Shown here one piece after another: positions 1 to 7,636 of a stretch of 45,888 nucleotides of DNA (position 1 is the stretch's first letter; every line of letters starts with the position of its first letter). The notes below the pieces were generated by a model. It had not been told where the DNA came from, did no database searches, and saw only the letters and a program-made list of their open reading frames with translations. The position numbers and the translations under genes are program-made. Origin of the DNA: an uncultured Bacilli bacterium (GTDB taxonomy: Bacteria > Bacillota_I > Bacilli_A > RF39 > UBA660); NCBI GenBank assembly GCA_910584085.1, contig CAJTZY010000005.1:23021-68908 (forward strand), written 5' to 3'.

Positions 1-215
1 GAGTAAATAAATCATTCACAGGTATAGAACAAGCAAACGGTGGTTGGTACTACTTTAAGAATGGAAAACTTGATACAACATATACAGGAATAGCATCAAA
101 TAATATTGGAACTTGGTATGTAGAAAATGGTAAAATAACATTTAAATATACTGGAACATATAAAGATGCATTAGGAAGAACATATACAATAAAAGAAAGC
201 AGAGTATCACAATAA
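1..215 (+). CDS. C-terminal end of a repeat-containing surface protein (5' truncated)
   Basis: The reading frame runs in from the window edge (first full codon at 3) and stops with TAA at 213-215, giving about 70 residues. The visible sequence has aromatic, glycine-rich motifs such as GGWYYFKNGKLD and GTWYVENGKI. These resemble the short repeats of choline-binding or cell-wall-binding proteins and of secreted Firmicute surface proteins with WYxxNGK repeats. No sortase signal or membrane anchor is seen at the C-terminus, so attachment would depend on the repeats themselves. The N-terminal part that defines its activity lies outside the window. A terminator follows at 267-308. Confidence 0.7.
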   Translation, partial: VNKSFTGIEQANGGWYYFKNGKLDTTYTGIASNNIGTWYVENGKITFKYTGTYKDALGRTYTIKESRVSQ

Positions 216-266
216 AATACTATTCAATGCTAGATAAAAAAGGTATGAAAGTGGCTTTAATATTTT

Positions 267-308
267 AACAAGAAATTCTGGTGTGAACTAGGGTTCTTGT
301 TTTTTTAT
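267..308 (+). terminator. Rho-independent terminator after the surface protein
   Basis: An 8-bp stem AACAAGAA (267-274) / TTCTTGTT (294-301) with a 19-nt loop runs into a run of T residues. It separates the partial surface gene from the glmM operon. Confidence 0.7.
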
Positions 309-384
309 ATAAATTTAAAAAAACAATATGCATAAAATATATTTTAGTTAATTTAGTAAAGTACTTAAAAATATAAGATAAAAA

Positions 385-393
385 TGTTATAAT
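385..393 (+). promoter_or_regulatory. Extended -10 promoter for the acetyltransferase-glmM operon
   Basis: TG at 385-386 followed by TATAAT at 388-393 forms an extended -10 about 24 bp before the start codon at 417. No good -35 is visible. The ribosome site GAAAGAAGG lies at 402-410. Confidence 0.6.
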
Positions 394-416
394 TATATAC
401 GGAAAGAAGGTAATTT

Positions 417-1085
417 ATGTATAAAATAAATGATTTATATGATTTAAATCATACACTTGCTAAGGATTATTTAAATAAATTTACATATCCTTGGGAAGCT
501 TTAAAAGATATTAAAGAATATATAATAGAACTAGGTAAAACTTTAGATAGTGATTATGAAGAGGTAGAAGAAAATGTTTGGGTTCATAAGTCTGCTAATG
601 TATTTAAGAGTTCTTATTTAGGCTCACCTTGTATAATTGGACCTAATACTGAAGTAAGACATTCAGCATTTATTAGGGGAAGTGCCTTAATTGGAGAAAA
701 TTGTGTAATAGGTAATTCAGTAGAACTTAAAAATGTTATTATATTTGATAATGTTCAAGTTCCACATTATAATTATGTTGGAGATTCTATTTTGGGATAC
801 AAATCTCATATGGGTGCAGGATCTATTACTAGTAATGTTAAAAGTGATAAAACTTTAGTTAAAATAAAAGATAAAGTAACTGGAGAAATAATAGAAACAA
901 ATCTTAAAAAAATGGGAGCCATGATAGGTGACTTTGTTGAAGTTGGATGCAATAGTGTTTTAAATCCAGGAACAATAATAGGTAGAAATACTAATATATA
1001 TCCACTATCTTCAGTAAGAGGTGTTATAAGTGATAATTCTATTTATAAGGATAGTAATCATATAGTAAAGAAGGAGGAAAAATAA
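417..1085 (+). CDS. Left-handed beta-helix acetyltransferase, GlmU C-terminal-like
   Basis: 222 residues. From about residue 60 the protein has hexapeptide repeats with I/V/L every sixth position (SPCIIGPNTEV, GSALIGENCVIGNSV), a left-handed beta-helix like the C-terminal acetyltransferase half of GlmU. A preceding segment of about 60 residues lacks the nucleotidyltransferase signature, so this is not a full GlmU. It ends immediately before the GTG start of glmM, so the two are co-transcribed and probably translationally coupled. This context supports acetylation of glucosamine-1-phosphate on the way to UDP-GlcNAc in the cytoplasm. The substrate is inferred; another sugar nucleotide or serine acetyltransferase role cannot be excluded. 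The start at 417 has a good upstream GAAAGAAGG. Confidence 0.75.
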   Translation: MYKINDLYDLNHTLAKDYLNKFTYPWEALKDIKEYIIELGKTLDSDYEEVEENVWVHKSANVFKSSYLGSPCIIGPNTEVRHSAFIRGSALIGENCVIGNSVELKNVIIFDNVQVPHYNYVGDSILGYKSHMGAGSITSNVKSDKTLVKIKDKVTGEIIETNLKKMGAMIGDFVEVGCNSVLNPGTIIGRNTNIYPLSSVRGVISDNSIYKDSNHIVKKEEK

Positions 1086-2432
1086 GTGGGAAAGTATTTT
1101 GGAACAGATGGTTTTAGGGGAGAAGCTAATGTTAATTTAACAGTAGAACATGCCTATAAAGTTGGTAGATATTTAGGATGGTATTTTGGAAAAAATAAAG
1201 ATCATGCTAGTATTGTAATAGGAAAAGATACAAGAAGAAGTTCATATATGTTTGAATATGCACTAGTTGCAGGTTTAACAGCAAGTGGAGCAAATGTATC
1301 GCTAATGCATGTTACTACAACTCCAAGTGTTGCTTATATCACTAGAACAGACGATTTTGATTGTGGTATTATGATTAGTGCCTCACATAATCCATATTAT
1401 GATAATGGTATTAAAATAATAGATAGTAGGGGACATAAAATGTCTTCTGAAGTAGAAAATTTAATTGAACAATATATTGATGGTGAAATAGATGAAATAC
1501 CACTTGCTAAAAAAGAAAAAATTGGTTGTGCGACTGACTATTCTGTTGGACGTAATAGATATATTGGCTATTTAATGTCAGTTCCAACAAGAGCATTTAA
1601 AAATGTAAAAGTTGGATTAGATTGTGCGAATGGAGCAAGTTCAAATATAGCTAAAGCTGTTTTTGATGCACTAGGGGCTAAAACATATGTTATAAATAAT
1701 GAACCAGATGGATTAAATATTAATGAGTCTTGTGGTTCTACACATATTGAAGGACTTCAAAATTTGGTAAAAGAGAAAAATCTTGATATTGGTTTTGCAT
1801 ACGATGGAGATGCAGATAGATGTTTAGCAGTAGATGAGCATGGTAATTTAATTGATGGAGATTTAATTTTATATATTTGTGGTAAATATCTTAAAGATCA
1901 CGGTGAACTTCAATGTGATACTATTGTAACTACTATAATGTCTAATTTAGGCTTGTATAAGGCTTGTGATAAAGTTGGTATTAAATATGAAAAGACTAAA
2001 GTAGGAGATAAATATGTAAATGAAAACATGGTTACTAATGGTTATGTATTAGGTGGAGAACAATCTGGTCACATTATTTTTTCTAAACATGCAACAACTG
2101 GTGATGGAATACTTACATCATTAAAGATAATGGAGGCTGTTATTGAAAGTAAAAGTACTATTAGTACTTTGGCTTCTCCAGTTGTTATATATCCTCAAAT
2201 ACTCAAAAATGTTAAAGTAAAAAGTAAGGCCGATACTGTAAATGATGAAACAGTAAAAAATAAAATATCTGAGGTAGAGAAATTACTTGGGGATAATGGG
2301 CGTGTTCTTGTAAGAGAATCAGGTACAGAGCCAGTAATTAGAGTAATGGTTGAAGCATCTTCTGATGAACTATGTCTTAAATATGTTAATGAAATTATTG
2401 ATGTTATTGGAAAACAAGGACATCTATTATAA
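1086..2432 (+). CDS. glmM: Phosphoglucosamine mutase GlmM
   Basis: 448 residues, full length for the family. GlmM interconverts glucosamine-6-phosphate and glucosamine-1-phosphate in the cytosolic UDP-GlcNAc pathway feeding peptidoglycan and surface glycans. Visible signatures are the N-terminal KYFGTDGFRG, the phosphoserine loop ISASHNP with catalytic Ser at residue 100, the Mg-binding DGDADR loop, the sugar-binding GGEQSGH and the C-terminal phosphate-binding RESGTEPVIRVM. The start is GTG at 1086, directly after the TAA of the upstream gene, with AAGGAGG overlapping the end of that gene. A terminator follows at once, so this is the last gene of a two-gene operon. Confidence 0.96.
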   Translation: MGKYFGTDGFRGEANVNLTVEHAYKVGRYLGWYFGKNKDHASIVIGKDTRRSSYMFEYALVAGLTASGANVSLMHVTTTPSVAYITRTDDFDCGIMISASHNPYYDNGIKIIDSRGHKMSSEVENLIEQYIDGEIDEIPLAKKEKIGCATDYSVGRNRYIGYLMSVPTRAFKNVKVGLDCANGASSNIAKAVFDALGAKTYVINNEPDGLNINESCGSTHIEGLQNLVKEKNLDIGFAYDGDADRCLAVDEHGNLIDGDLILYICGKYLKDHGELQCDTIVTTIMSNLGLYKACDKVGIKYEKTKVGDKYVNENMVTNGYVLGGEQSGHIIFSKHATTGDGILTSLKIMEAVIESKSTISTLASPVVIYPQILKNVKVKSKADTVNDETVKNKISEVEKLLGDNGRVLVRESGTEPVIRVMVEASSDELCLKYVNEIIDVIGKQGHLL

Positions 2433-2441
2433 TAAAATAAG

Positions 2442-2469
2442 GTTTAGATTAGAAAATCTAGACTTTTTT
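2442..2469 (+). terminator. Terminator after glmM
   Basis: Stem GTTTAGATT (2442-2450) / AATCTAGAC (2455-2463) with one G-T wobble and loop AGAA, followed by six T residues. Confidence 0.8.
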
Positions 2470-2614
2470 GATTATGAACAATAAAAATTTATAAAAAAAT
2501 TCTAGAAAAAAAGGAAATTGGATATCTATGAAATATAATGTATATAGAAGATATAATAATCTGTTGGAAAATATATATCTTTTTTTATATAATAGAATAT
2601 TGAAAATAGGTTAT

Positions 2615-3484
2615 ATGAATGAAGTAGAAGAAGTAAAAATAGAAAATTTAATATATGAAATAAGAGGAAAACAAGTTATGTTAGATAGTGATTTAGGTAG
2701 ACTCTACCAGTGTAAAAATGGAACAAAATCTATAAATTTAGCTGTGAGAAGAAATATTGATAGATTCCCACAAGACTTTTGTTTTCAATTAACTGAATTG
2801 GAATTTAAAAATTTGCAGTTTCATTTTGAAACCGCAAATTTGAAAAGTATGACTAGAGTATTACCTTATGTATTTACAGAACAGTGAGTAGCAATGCTTG
2901 CAACGATTATTAAAACCAAAGTAGCTGCTAAAATAAGTGTAAATATAATGAGAGCCTTTGTAGCCATGAGAAAATATATATCAAATAATTTAATAGAACA
3001 ACAGTTTATAAATGAAATGGTATTAACTCATGATAAAGATATAAAATTATTACAAGAATCATTTAATAAGTTTGAAGAAAAAAGAAAAGTAAATGAAATA
3101 TATTTTGAGGGTCAAATATATGACGCATACTCTAAAATATTAGATATAATGAATGAATCAAAAAATGAATTAATAATAATAGATGGATATGCAGATAAAG
3201 TTTTATTAGATATAATAAAAAATATAAATTCTAAGGTAACTTTAATAACAAAAACAAAGGGATTATTAACTAAATTAGATATAGAAAAATATAATAAACA
3301 ATATAATAATTTAGAAATAAAATATACAAATATTTTTCATGATAGATATTTTATAATAGATAAGACCATTTTCTATCACTGTGGGTCATCTATAAACAAA
3401 ATAGGAAATAAAGTATTTAGTATAAATATACTTGAGGATGAAATGGTAAAAGAATCATTAATGGAAAAAGTAAACAATCTATAG
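2615..3484 (+). pseudogene. ORF6N-domain protein interrupted by an in-frame TGA
   Basis: One continuous frame encodes an ORF6N-family protein like the intact neighbour at 3493, but TGA at 2885-2887 interrupts it. The paralogue reads TEHGIMMLAG where this copy reads TEQ-stop-VAMLAT, so a glycine codon (GGA) most likely became TGA by one substitution. Upstream is the ORF6N domain (GKQVMLDSDLGRLY, RNIDRFPQDFCFQL); downstream is the C-terminal region with FHDRYFIID and YHCGSSINKIG, which looks PLD-like. Start 2615 was chosen because the peptide MNEVEEVKIE matches the paralogue's start; an upstream ATG at 2528 would add 29 unconserved residues. Because the rest is undamaged, the mutation looks recent; stop readthrough is possible but unsupported. 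A palindrome lies at 2809-2841. Confidence 0.8.
2809..2841. repeat. Near-perfect palindrome inside the ORF6N pseudogene
   Basis: Arms 2809-2823 and 2827-2841 are 15 bp with a single mismatch around the 3-nt centre TTT. The segment is in frame and encodes residues between the ORF6N core and the YVFTEQ motif. The intact paralogue has a different palindrome at the same place. Confidence 0.85.
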
Positions 3485-3492
3485 GAGGGCTT

Positions 3493-4374
3493 ATGAATGA
3501 AGTAGAAGAAGTAAAAATTGAAAGTTTAATATATGAAATAAGAGGAAAACAGGTTATGTTAGATAGTGATGTAGCAAGACTTTATGGCTATGACACAAAG
3601 AGAATAAATGAAATAGTTAAAAGAAATATAGAAAGATTTCCAGAAGATTTTTGTTTTCAATTATTTAAGGAAGAAATATTGAAAATAGAAAACTTGAAGT
3701 CGCAATTTGCGACTTCAAACTTAAAAAAACATGGTGGGACGAGAAAAATACCATATGCATTTACAGAACATGGTATAATGATGCTTGCTGGAATGTTAAA
3801 AAGTAATATAGCAATTGAGGTTAGTAAAAGAATAATTTATGCATTTATAAATATGAGAAAATTTATAAATGAAAATAAAGATATATTTAAAAGAATAACA
3901 ACTATTGAATATAAAATGATTGAATATGATGAAAATTTTGAAAAGATATTTGATGCTTTAGAACCTAAAAAGGTAGAAACACAAAAAATATTCTTCGACG
4001 GAGAAATATATGATGCATATAGTTTTATTATAGATTTAATTAAAAGTTCAAATGAAAGAATAATTATAATAGATAATTATATAGATAAAAATATATTAGA
4101 TATGTTAACGTATAAAAAGAATAATGTAGATGTAACTATAGCAACAAGTAAAGTTAATTTAAATAAGTTAGATATAAATAAATTTAACCAAGAATATCCT
4201 AATTTAATAATAAAAGAAATAAATACTTTTCATGATAGATTTATAATAATAGATGATACTCTATATCATTTAGGTGCTTCAATAAAAGATTTAGGTAGAA
4301 AATGTTTTGGAATAAATAGGATAGAAGATAAAGATTATTTAAATAAAATAATTAATATTATAAGTGTTATATAA
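3493..4374 (+). CDS. ORF6N-domain protein with PLD-like C-terminal domain
   Basis: 293 residues. Residues about 7-95 form an ORF6N domain (GKQVMLDSDVARLYGYDTKR, RNIERFPEDFCFQL, then YAFTEHGIMMLAG), a DNA-binding module first known from phage antirepressors and also found in chromosomal genes. The C-terminal 130 residues contain FDGEIYDAYSFIIDLI, FHDRFIIID and LYHLGASIKDLG. These look like a phospholipase-D-fold domain with HxR instead of the canonical HxK. The biological role is unknown; antirepressor or defence-associated functions are possibilities. The gene starts 8 nt after the pseudogenised paralogue, with AGGAGGG overlapping its stop, so the pair arose by tandem duplication. A perfect 12-bp-arm palindrome lies inside it at 3694-3718. 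Confidence 0.8.
   Translation: MNEVEEVKIESLIYEIRGKQVMLDSDVARLYGYDTKRINEIVKRNIERFPEDFCFQLFKEEILKIENLKSQFATSNLKKHGGTRKIPYAFTEHGIMMLAGMLKSNIAIEVSKRIIYAFINMRKFINENKDIFKRITTIEYKMIEYDENFEKIFDALEPKKVETQKIFFDGEIYDAYSFIIDLIKSSNERIIIIDNYIDKNILDMLTYKKNNVDVTIATSKVNLNKLDINKFNQEYPNLIIKEINTFHDRFIIIDDTLYHLGASIKDLGRKCFGINRIEDKDYLNKIINIISVI
3694..3718. repeat. Perfect palindrome inside the ORF6N gene
   Basis: Arms TTGAAGTCGCAA (3694-3705) and TTGCGACTTCAA (3707-3718) are perfect inverted 12-mers around one central T. The segment encodes LKSQFATS in frame, at the same protein position as the palindrome of the upstream paralogue but with unrelated sequence. Confidence 0.9.
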
Positions 4375-4433
4375 TAATATATAAAGGGAATATAATTTAT
4401 TTATAATATAAATAATCAATATAATAGATTTTA

Positions 4434-4442
4434 TGGTATACT
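4434..4442 (+). promoter_or_regulatory. Extended -10 promoter for the VanZ-like gene
   Basis: TGG followed by TATACT (4437-4442) lies 29 bp before the ATG at 4471. GGTGAT precedes the start codon. No clear -35 is visible. Confidence 0.5.
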
Positions 4443-4470
4443 ATATATATAAATATAAAGTGGTGATAAT

Positions 4471-4992
4471 ATGAAGAAAAAGACTGAAATAATAATATTG
4501 TTAATTATTTTAATTATATGGATGTTATTAATATTTAAACTTTCTAGTATGAATTCAAATAATTCAAATGGTCATAGTAGAGATTTTATAAGTATATTTA
4601 TAGAAGATACCTTAGATTTTACTAATAATTATGGTATAACAAATTCTCATCCTAGTAGTAATAAAATACAAAAAGCATCATATTTAATAAATCCACCATT
4701 AAGAAAAGTAATGCATGCTACAGTATATTTTGTATTATCATTTTTTATGATGACATTACTAAGTATAATATTTGATCATAAAAATTATATTAAAACTATC
4801 TTAATTGTGCTTATTATGTGTTTCTTATTTGCAGCAGGTGATGAATTTCACCAACTTTTTGTAAATGGCAGGACAGGGCAATTTATTGATGTAATAATTG
4901 ATACATTAGGAACTGTTATAGGTATAATGTTCTATACAACATATCATATTGTTTATAAAAATGGTCAAAAATCAGTAAGTTATATAAGGTAA
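4471..4992 (+). CDS. VanZ-like family membrane protein
   Basis: 173 residues. An N-terminal membrane segment (residues about 5-24) is followed by an extracytoplasmic loop and three further hydrophobic stretches. The family signature DEFHQLFVNGRTGQFIDVIIDTLG sits between helices; VanZ-like proteins share a DExxQ-F-GR-G--DV-ND--G pattern. The founding member affects teicoplanin resistance, but most family members have no known biochemical role, so resistance should not be assumed. The gene appears monocistronic: it has its own promoter and is followed by the promoter of the LCP gene. Start ATG at 4471 is preceded by GGTGAT. Confidence 0.85.
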   Translation: MKKKTEIIILLIILIIWMLLIFKLSSMNSNNSNGHSRDFISIFIEDTLDFTNNYGITNSHPSSNKIQKASYLINPPLRKVMHATVYFVLSFFMMTLLSIIFDHKNYIKTILIVLIMCFLFAAGDEFHQLFVNGRTGQFIDVIIDTLGTVIGIMFYTTYHIVYKNGQKSVSYIR

Positions 4993-5030
4993 ATTAAAAG
5001 TAAATATAAATTTTATATGCGATTTTTAAA

Positions 5031-5059
5031 TTTACTTTATAAATTATCCATGTTATAAT
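5031..5059 (+). promoter_or_regulatory. Promoter of the LCP gene
   Basis: TTTACT (5031-5036), 17-bp spacer, TATAAT (5054-5059) with TG at 5051-5052 making an extended -10. Confidence 0.65.
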
Positions 5060-5083
5060 TAAATAGTATTGAGAGGTAATAAA

Positions 5084-6508
5084 ATGAAAAGTAAAATAAT
5101 AAAATCAATAATTGCTATAATAATGTTAGGACTATCATTAATGTGTTATAAATATGTTAGTGATATGAATATTGTACCTAATAAATATTTAAATTTGTTT
5201 ATAGCAATTATATTAATAGTTAATGTGATTGCAATTATATTATTATTTATAAAAGGTATAGTTACTAAAATATTTAGTTCTATATTATATGTTATATTAA
5301 GTGTTATTTCTATTATAGGTATAAAATATTCTATTAATACAATAAATTATTTAAATAAAGGATTTAGTAATAGTGAAGATATAACTACTTATAATGTTAT
5401 AGTATTAAATAAAAGTAGGCATGAAAAGTTAGAAGATTTAAAAAATACAACTATGGGATATTTATCTATTGATATAGATAACGATGAATATATTACTAAT
5501 ATTAAAGAAAAAGTAAATATAGACCTAGAAGAATATAATTTATATGAATTATACAAAAGTCTAATAGATAAAAAAATAGAATCCATGTTAATTAATGAAG
5601 CTTATTTAGATCTTTTAGAAGAACAATATGAAGACTTAGATAGTAAGATAAAAATTATATATAGTTTTGATATTGAAAAAGAAAAAGAACAAAAAGAAGA
5701 GAAAATAGAAAAACTAGAATCTGTTAATATATATTTATCAGGTAGTGATTCTAGAAGTGGATATATTTCTACAAGCTCTAGAAGCGATGTTAATATGATA
5801 GTTACAGTAAATCCAAATACCCATACTATATTACTTACAAATATTCCAAGAGATTATTATGTTCAGTTGCACGGAACAAGTGGATTAAGGGATAAACTTA
5901 CACATGCTGGAATTTATGGAATAAATATGAGTAAACAAACATTAGAAGATTTATTTGGAACAAAAATAGATTATTCTGTTAAAGTTGGGTTTAGAAGTGT
6001 TATAGAAATGATAGATTTAGTTGGCGGAATTGATATAAATAGTGATACTGCATTTTATTCTCATTGTGGAGATGGTGGTGCAGAGAGGGTAAACGTTAAA
6101 CTAGGTATGAATCATTTTACAGGCCCACAGGCACTTAGTTATGCAAGGGAAAGATATGCATATCTTGAGGGTGACAGACATCGTGGAGAAAATCAACAAC
6201 AAGTAATAGAAGCAACCTTTACGAAGTTAATATCAGATAAAGGATTGCTATTAAAATATGATACTTTGTTAAATTCCTTTAGTGAATTATATAGAACAGA
6301 TATACCTAAAGATTTAATTACTTTACTTATAAAAAATCAATTAGATAAAATGCCTTCATGGACAATGTTAAAACAATCTGTAACAGGATATGATTCATCA
6401 AATCAAACTTATTCTATGCCAGGAGTAATGTTATATGTTATGGAACCAGATCGTACTTCAGTAAATAATGCAATTGCAAAAATCCAAGAAGTATATGATG
6501 GCAACTAG
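5084..6508 (+). CDS. LytR-CpsA-Psr (LCP) family glycopolymer ligase
   Basis: 474 residues. LCP enzymes transfer undecaprenyl-linked teichoic acid or capsule polymers onto peptidoglycan outside the membrane. Three N-terminal transmembrane helices (about residues 5-110) precede an extracellular linker and the LCP domain from about residue 215. Conserved features seen are LSGSDSRSG, the SRSDVNMIVTVNP strand, TNIPRDYYVQL with its phosphate-binding Arg, the DLVGGIDI stretch, GPQALSYARERY and GDRHRGENQQQVIEA. Start ATG 5084 follows GAGAGG by 7 nt; an in-frame TTG at 5069 overlaps that ribosome site and is unlikely. The gene is monocistronic with its own promoter and terminator. Its natural substrate may be the polymer made by the 18.9-31.7 kb cluster. 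Confidence 0.92.
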   Translation: MKSKIIKSIIAIIMLGLSLMCYKYVSDMNIVPNKYLNLFIAIILIVNVIAIILLFIKGIVTKIFSSILYVILSVISIIGIKYSINTINYLNKGFSNSEDITTYNVIVLNKSRHEKLEDLKNTTMGYLSIDIDNDEYITNIKEKVNIDLEEYNLYELYKSLIDKKIESMLINEAYLDLLEEQYEDLDSKIKIIYSFDIEKEKEQKEEKIEKLESVNIYLSGSDSRSGYISTSSRSDVNMIVTVNPNTHTILLTNIPRDYYVQLHGTSGLRDKLTHAGIYGINMSKQTLEDLFGTKIDYSVKVGFRSVIEMIDLVGGIDINSDTAFYSHCGDGGAERVNVKLGMNHFTGPQALSYARERYAYLEGDRHRGENQQQVIEATFTKLISDKGLLLKYDTLLNSFSELYRTDIPKDLITLLIKNQLDKMPSWTMLKQSVTGYDSSNQTYSMPGVMLYVMEPDRTSVNNAIAKIQEVYDGN

Positions 6509-6528
6509 TAAAAATTGTTAATTGCTGT

Positions 6529-6555
6529 AAAAATAAGTTTAATACTTATTTTTTT
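6529..6555 (+). terminator. Terminator after the LCP gene
   Basis: Perfect 9-bp stem AAAATAAGT (6530-6538) / ACTTATTTT (6544-6552) with loop TTAAT, followed by T residues. Confidence 0.85.
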
Positions 6556-6727
6556 GTTGAATTCAAATTTATACGTTTTTAATAAATTGCACTCCTAAAA
6601 TTACCAAAATTAATAAAAAGATATACAGAAGTTGAATTATTGTCAAAAAATATATGCAAAAATAAAAAAATGTACTTTTGATTATTTTATTTCACTGTGA
6701 TAAACTCTTAATTCAGGGAGTGAAGGT

Positions 6728-7627
6728 ATGAACTATTATAATGAAATAAAAAATGAACTAGTAAATAATGAAGTATACAAAAGGGTAAAAGATTATAGTA
6801 AAAATAAAAGTGACCTTACTACTTATTATAATGTAGGAAAACTAATAGTAGAGGCACAAGGAGGAGAAACTAGGGCAAAATATGGTGATGGGTTAATAAA
6901 GGAATATTCTAAAAAATTAACTGCTGAATTAGGTAAAGGTTATACATTTACCTCACTTTCTAGGATGCGTCAGTTTTATTTAATGCATGAAAATATTGCG
7001 ACACTGTCGCAACAATTAAGTTGGAGTCATTATATTGAATTATTGAAATTAGGAGGTATAAGTAAAATTAACTATTATATAAAAATAGTGAAAGATCAAA
7101 ACTTATCGGTTAGAGAACTTAGAGATAAAATAAAGAGTAAAGAATATGAAAGATTAGATGATAAAACAAAAGAAAAATTAATAAAAAGAGAAGAAAGTAA
7201 AATAACAGATTTTATCAAAAACCCAATACTTATAAAAAATAGATATGATTATAAAAATATATCAGAAAAAATTCTAAAACAGTTAATATTAGAAGATTTA
7301 GATGATTTTTTAAAAGAATTGGGTGATGGTTTTAGTTATATAGAAAATGAATACAAAATAAAAATAGGAGATAGGTATAACTATATAGATTTACTTTTGT
7401 TCAATATAAAATATAATTGCTATGTAGTGGCAGAATTAAAGGTAACGGAATTAAAGAAAGAACACATAGGACAAGTACAAGTATATATGAATTATATAGA
7501 TAAAAATATAAAAAGTATGAGTCATGATAAGACAATAGGAATAATAATATGTAAAAAAGATAATGAGTTTGTAATGGAATATTCAAGTGATGAGAGAATA
7601 TTTGAAACTACATACGTTGTAAATTAG
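6728..7627 (+). CDS. YhcG/DUF1016-family PDDEXK nuclease, first copy
   Basis: 299 residues. The N-terminal half is the DUF1016 helical domain (YYNVGKLIVEAQ, LSRMRQFYLMHE, QLSWSHYIELL). The C-terminal half is a PD-(D/E)XK nuclease-like domain with Asp221 in IDLLLF and Glu236-x-Lys238 in VVAELKV. Family members are common in accessory islands and near restriction systems and toxins; a DNA-processing or defence role is an inference. Start ATG 6728 follows GGAGTGAAGGT. Hexamers TTCACT (6691-6696) and AGTGAA (6719-6724) are complementary and could sequester this ribosome site. The next gene is a tandem paralogue whose C-terminal half is almost identical while the N-terminal halves differ. A palindrome lies at 6996-7012. 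Confidence 0.88.
   Translation: MNYYNEIKNELVNNEVYKRVKDYSKNKSDLTTYYNVGKLIVEAQGGETRAKYGDGLIKEYSKKLTAELGKGYTFTSLSRMRQFYLMHENIATLSQQLSWSHYIELLKLGGISKINYYIKIVKDQNLSVRELRDKIKSKEYERLDDKTKEKLIKREESKITDFIKNPILIKNRYDYKNISEKILKQLILEDLDDFLKELGDGFSYIENEYKIKIGDRYNYIDLLLFNIKYNCYVVAELKVTELKKEHIGQVQVYMNYIDKNIKSMSHDKTIGIIICKKDNEFVMEYSSDERIFETTYVVN
6996..7012. repeat. Palindrome inside the first YhcG gene
   Basis: TTGCGAC (6996-7002), loop ACT, GTCGCAA (7006-7012): perfect 7-bp arms, locally much richer in G+C than the gene. It encodes IATLSQ just before the conserved LSWSHY motif. Confidence 0.85.
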
Positions 7628-7636
7628 GAGGTGAAT

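Noticed and set aside
2885..2887. TGA read as glycine or tryptophan (alternative code)
   Set aside because: Several intact genes end in TGA (8525-8527, 24523-24525, 28674-28676, 36103-36105), and Trp is encoded by TGG throughout, so TGA is a stop here.
3694..3718. The coding palindrome as a transcription terminator
   Set aside because: It is in the middle of an intact gene and is not followed by a T tract.
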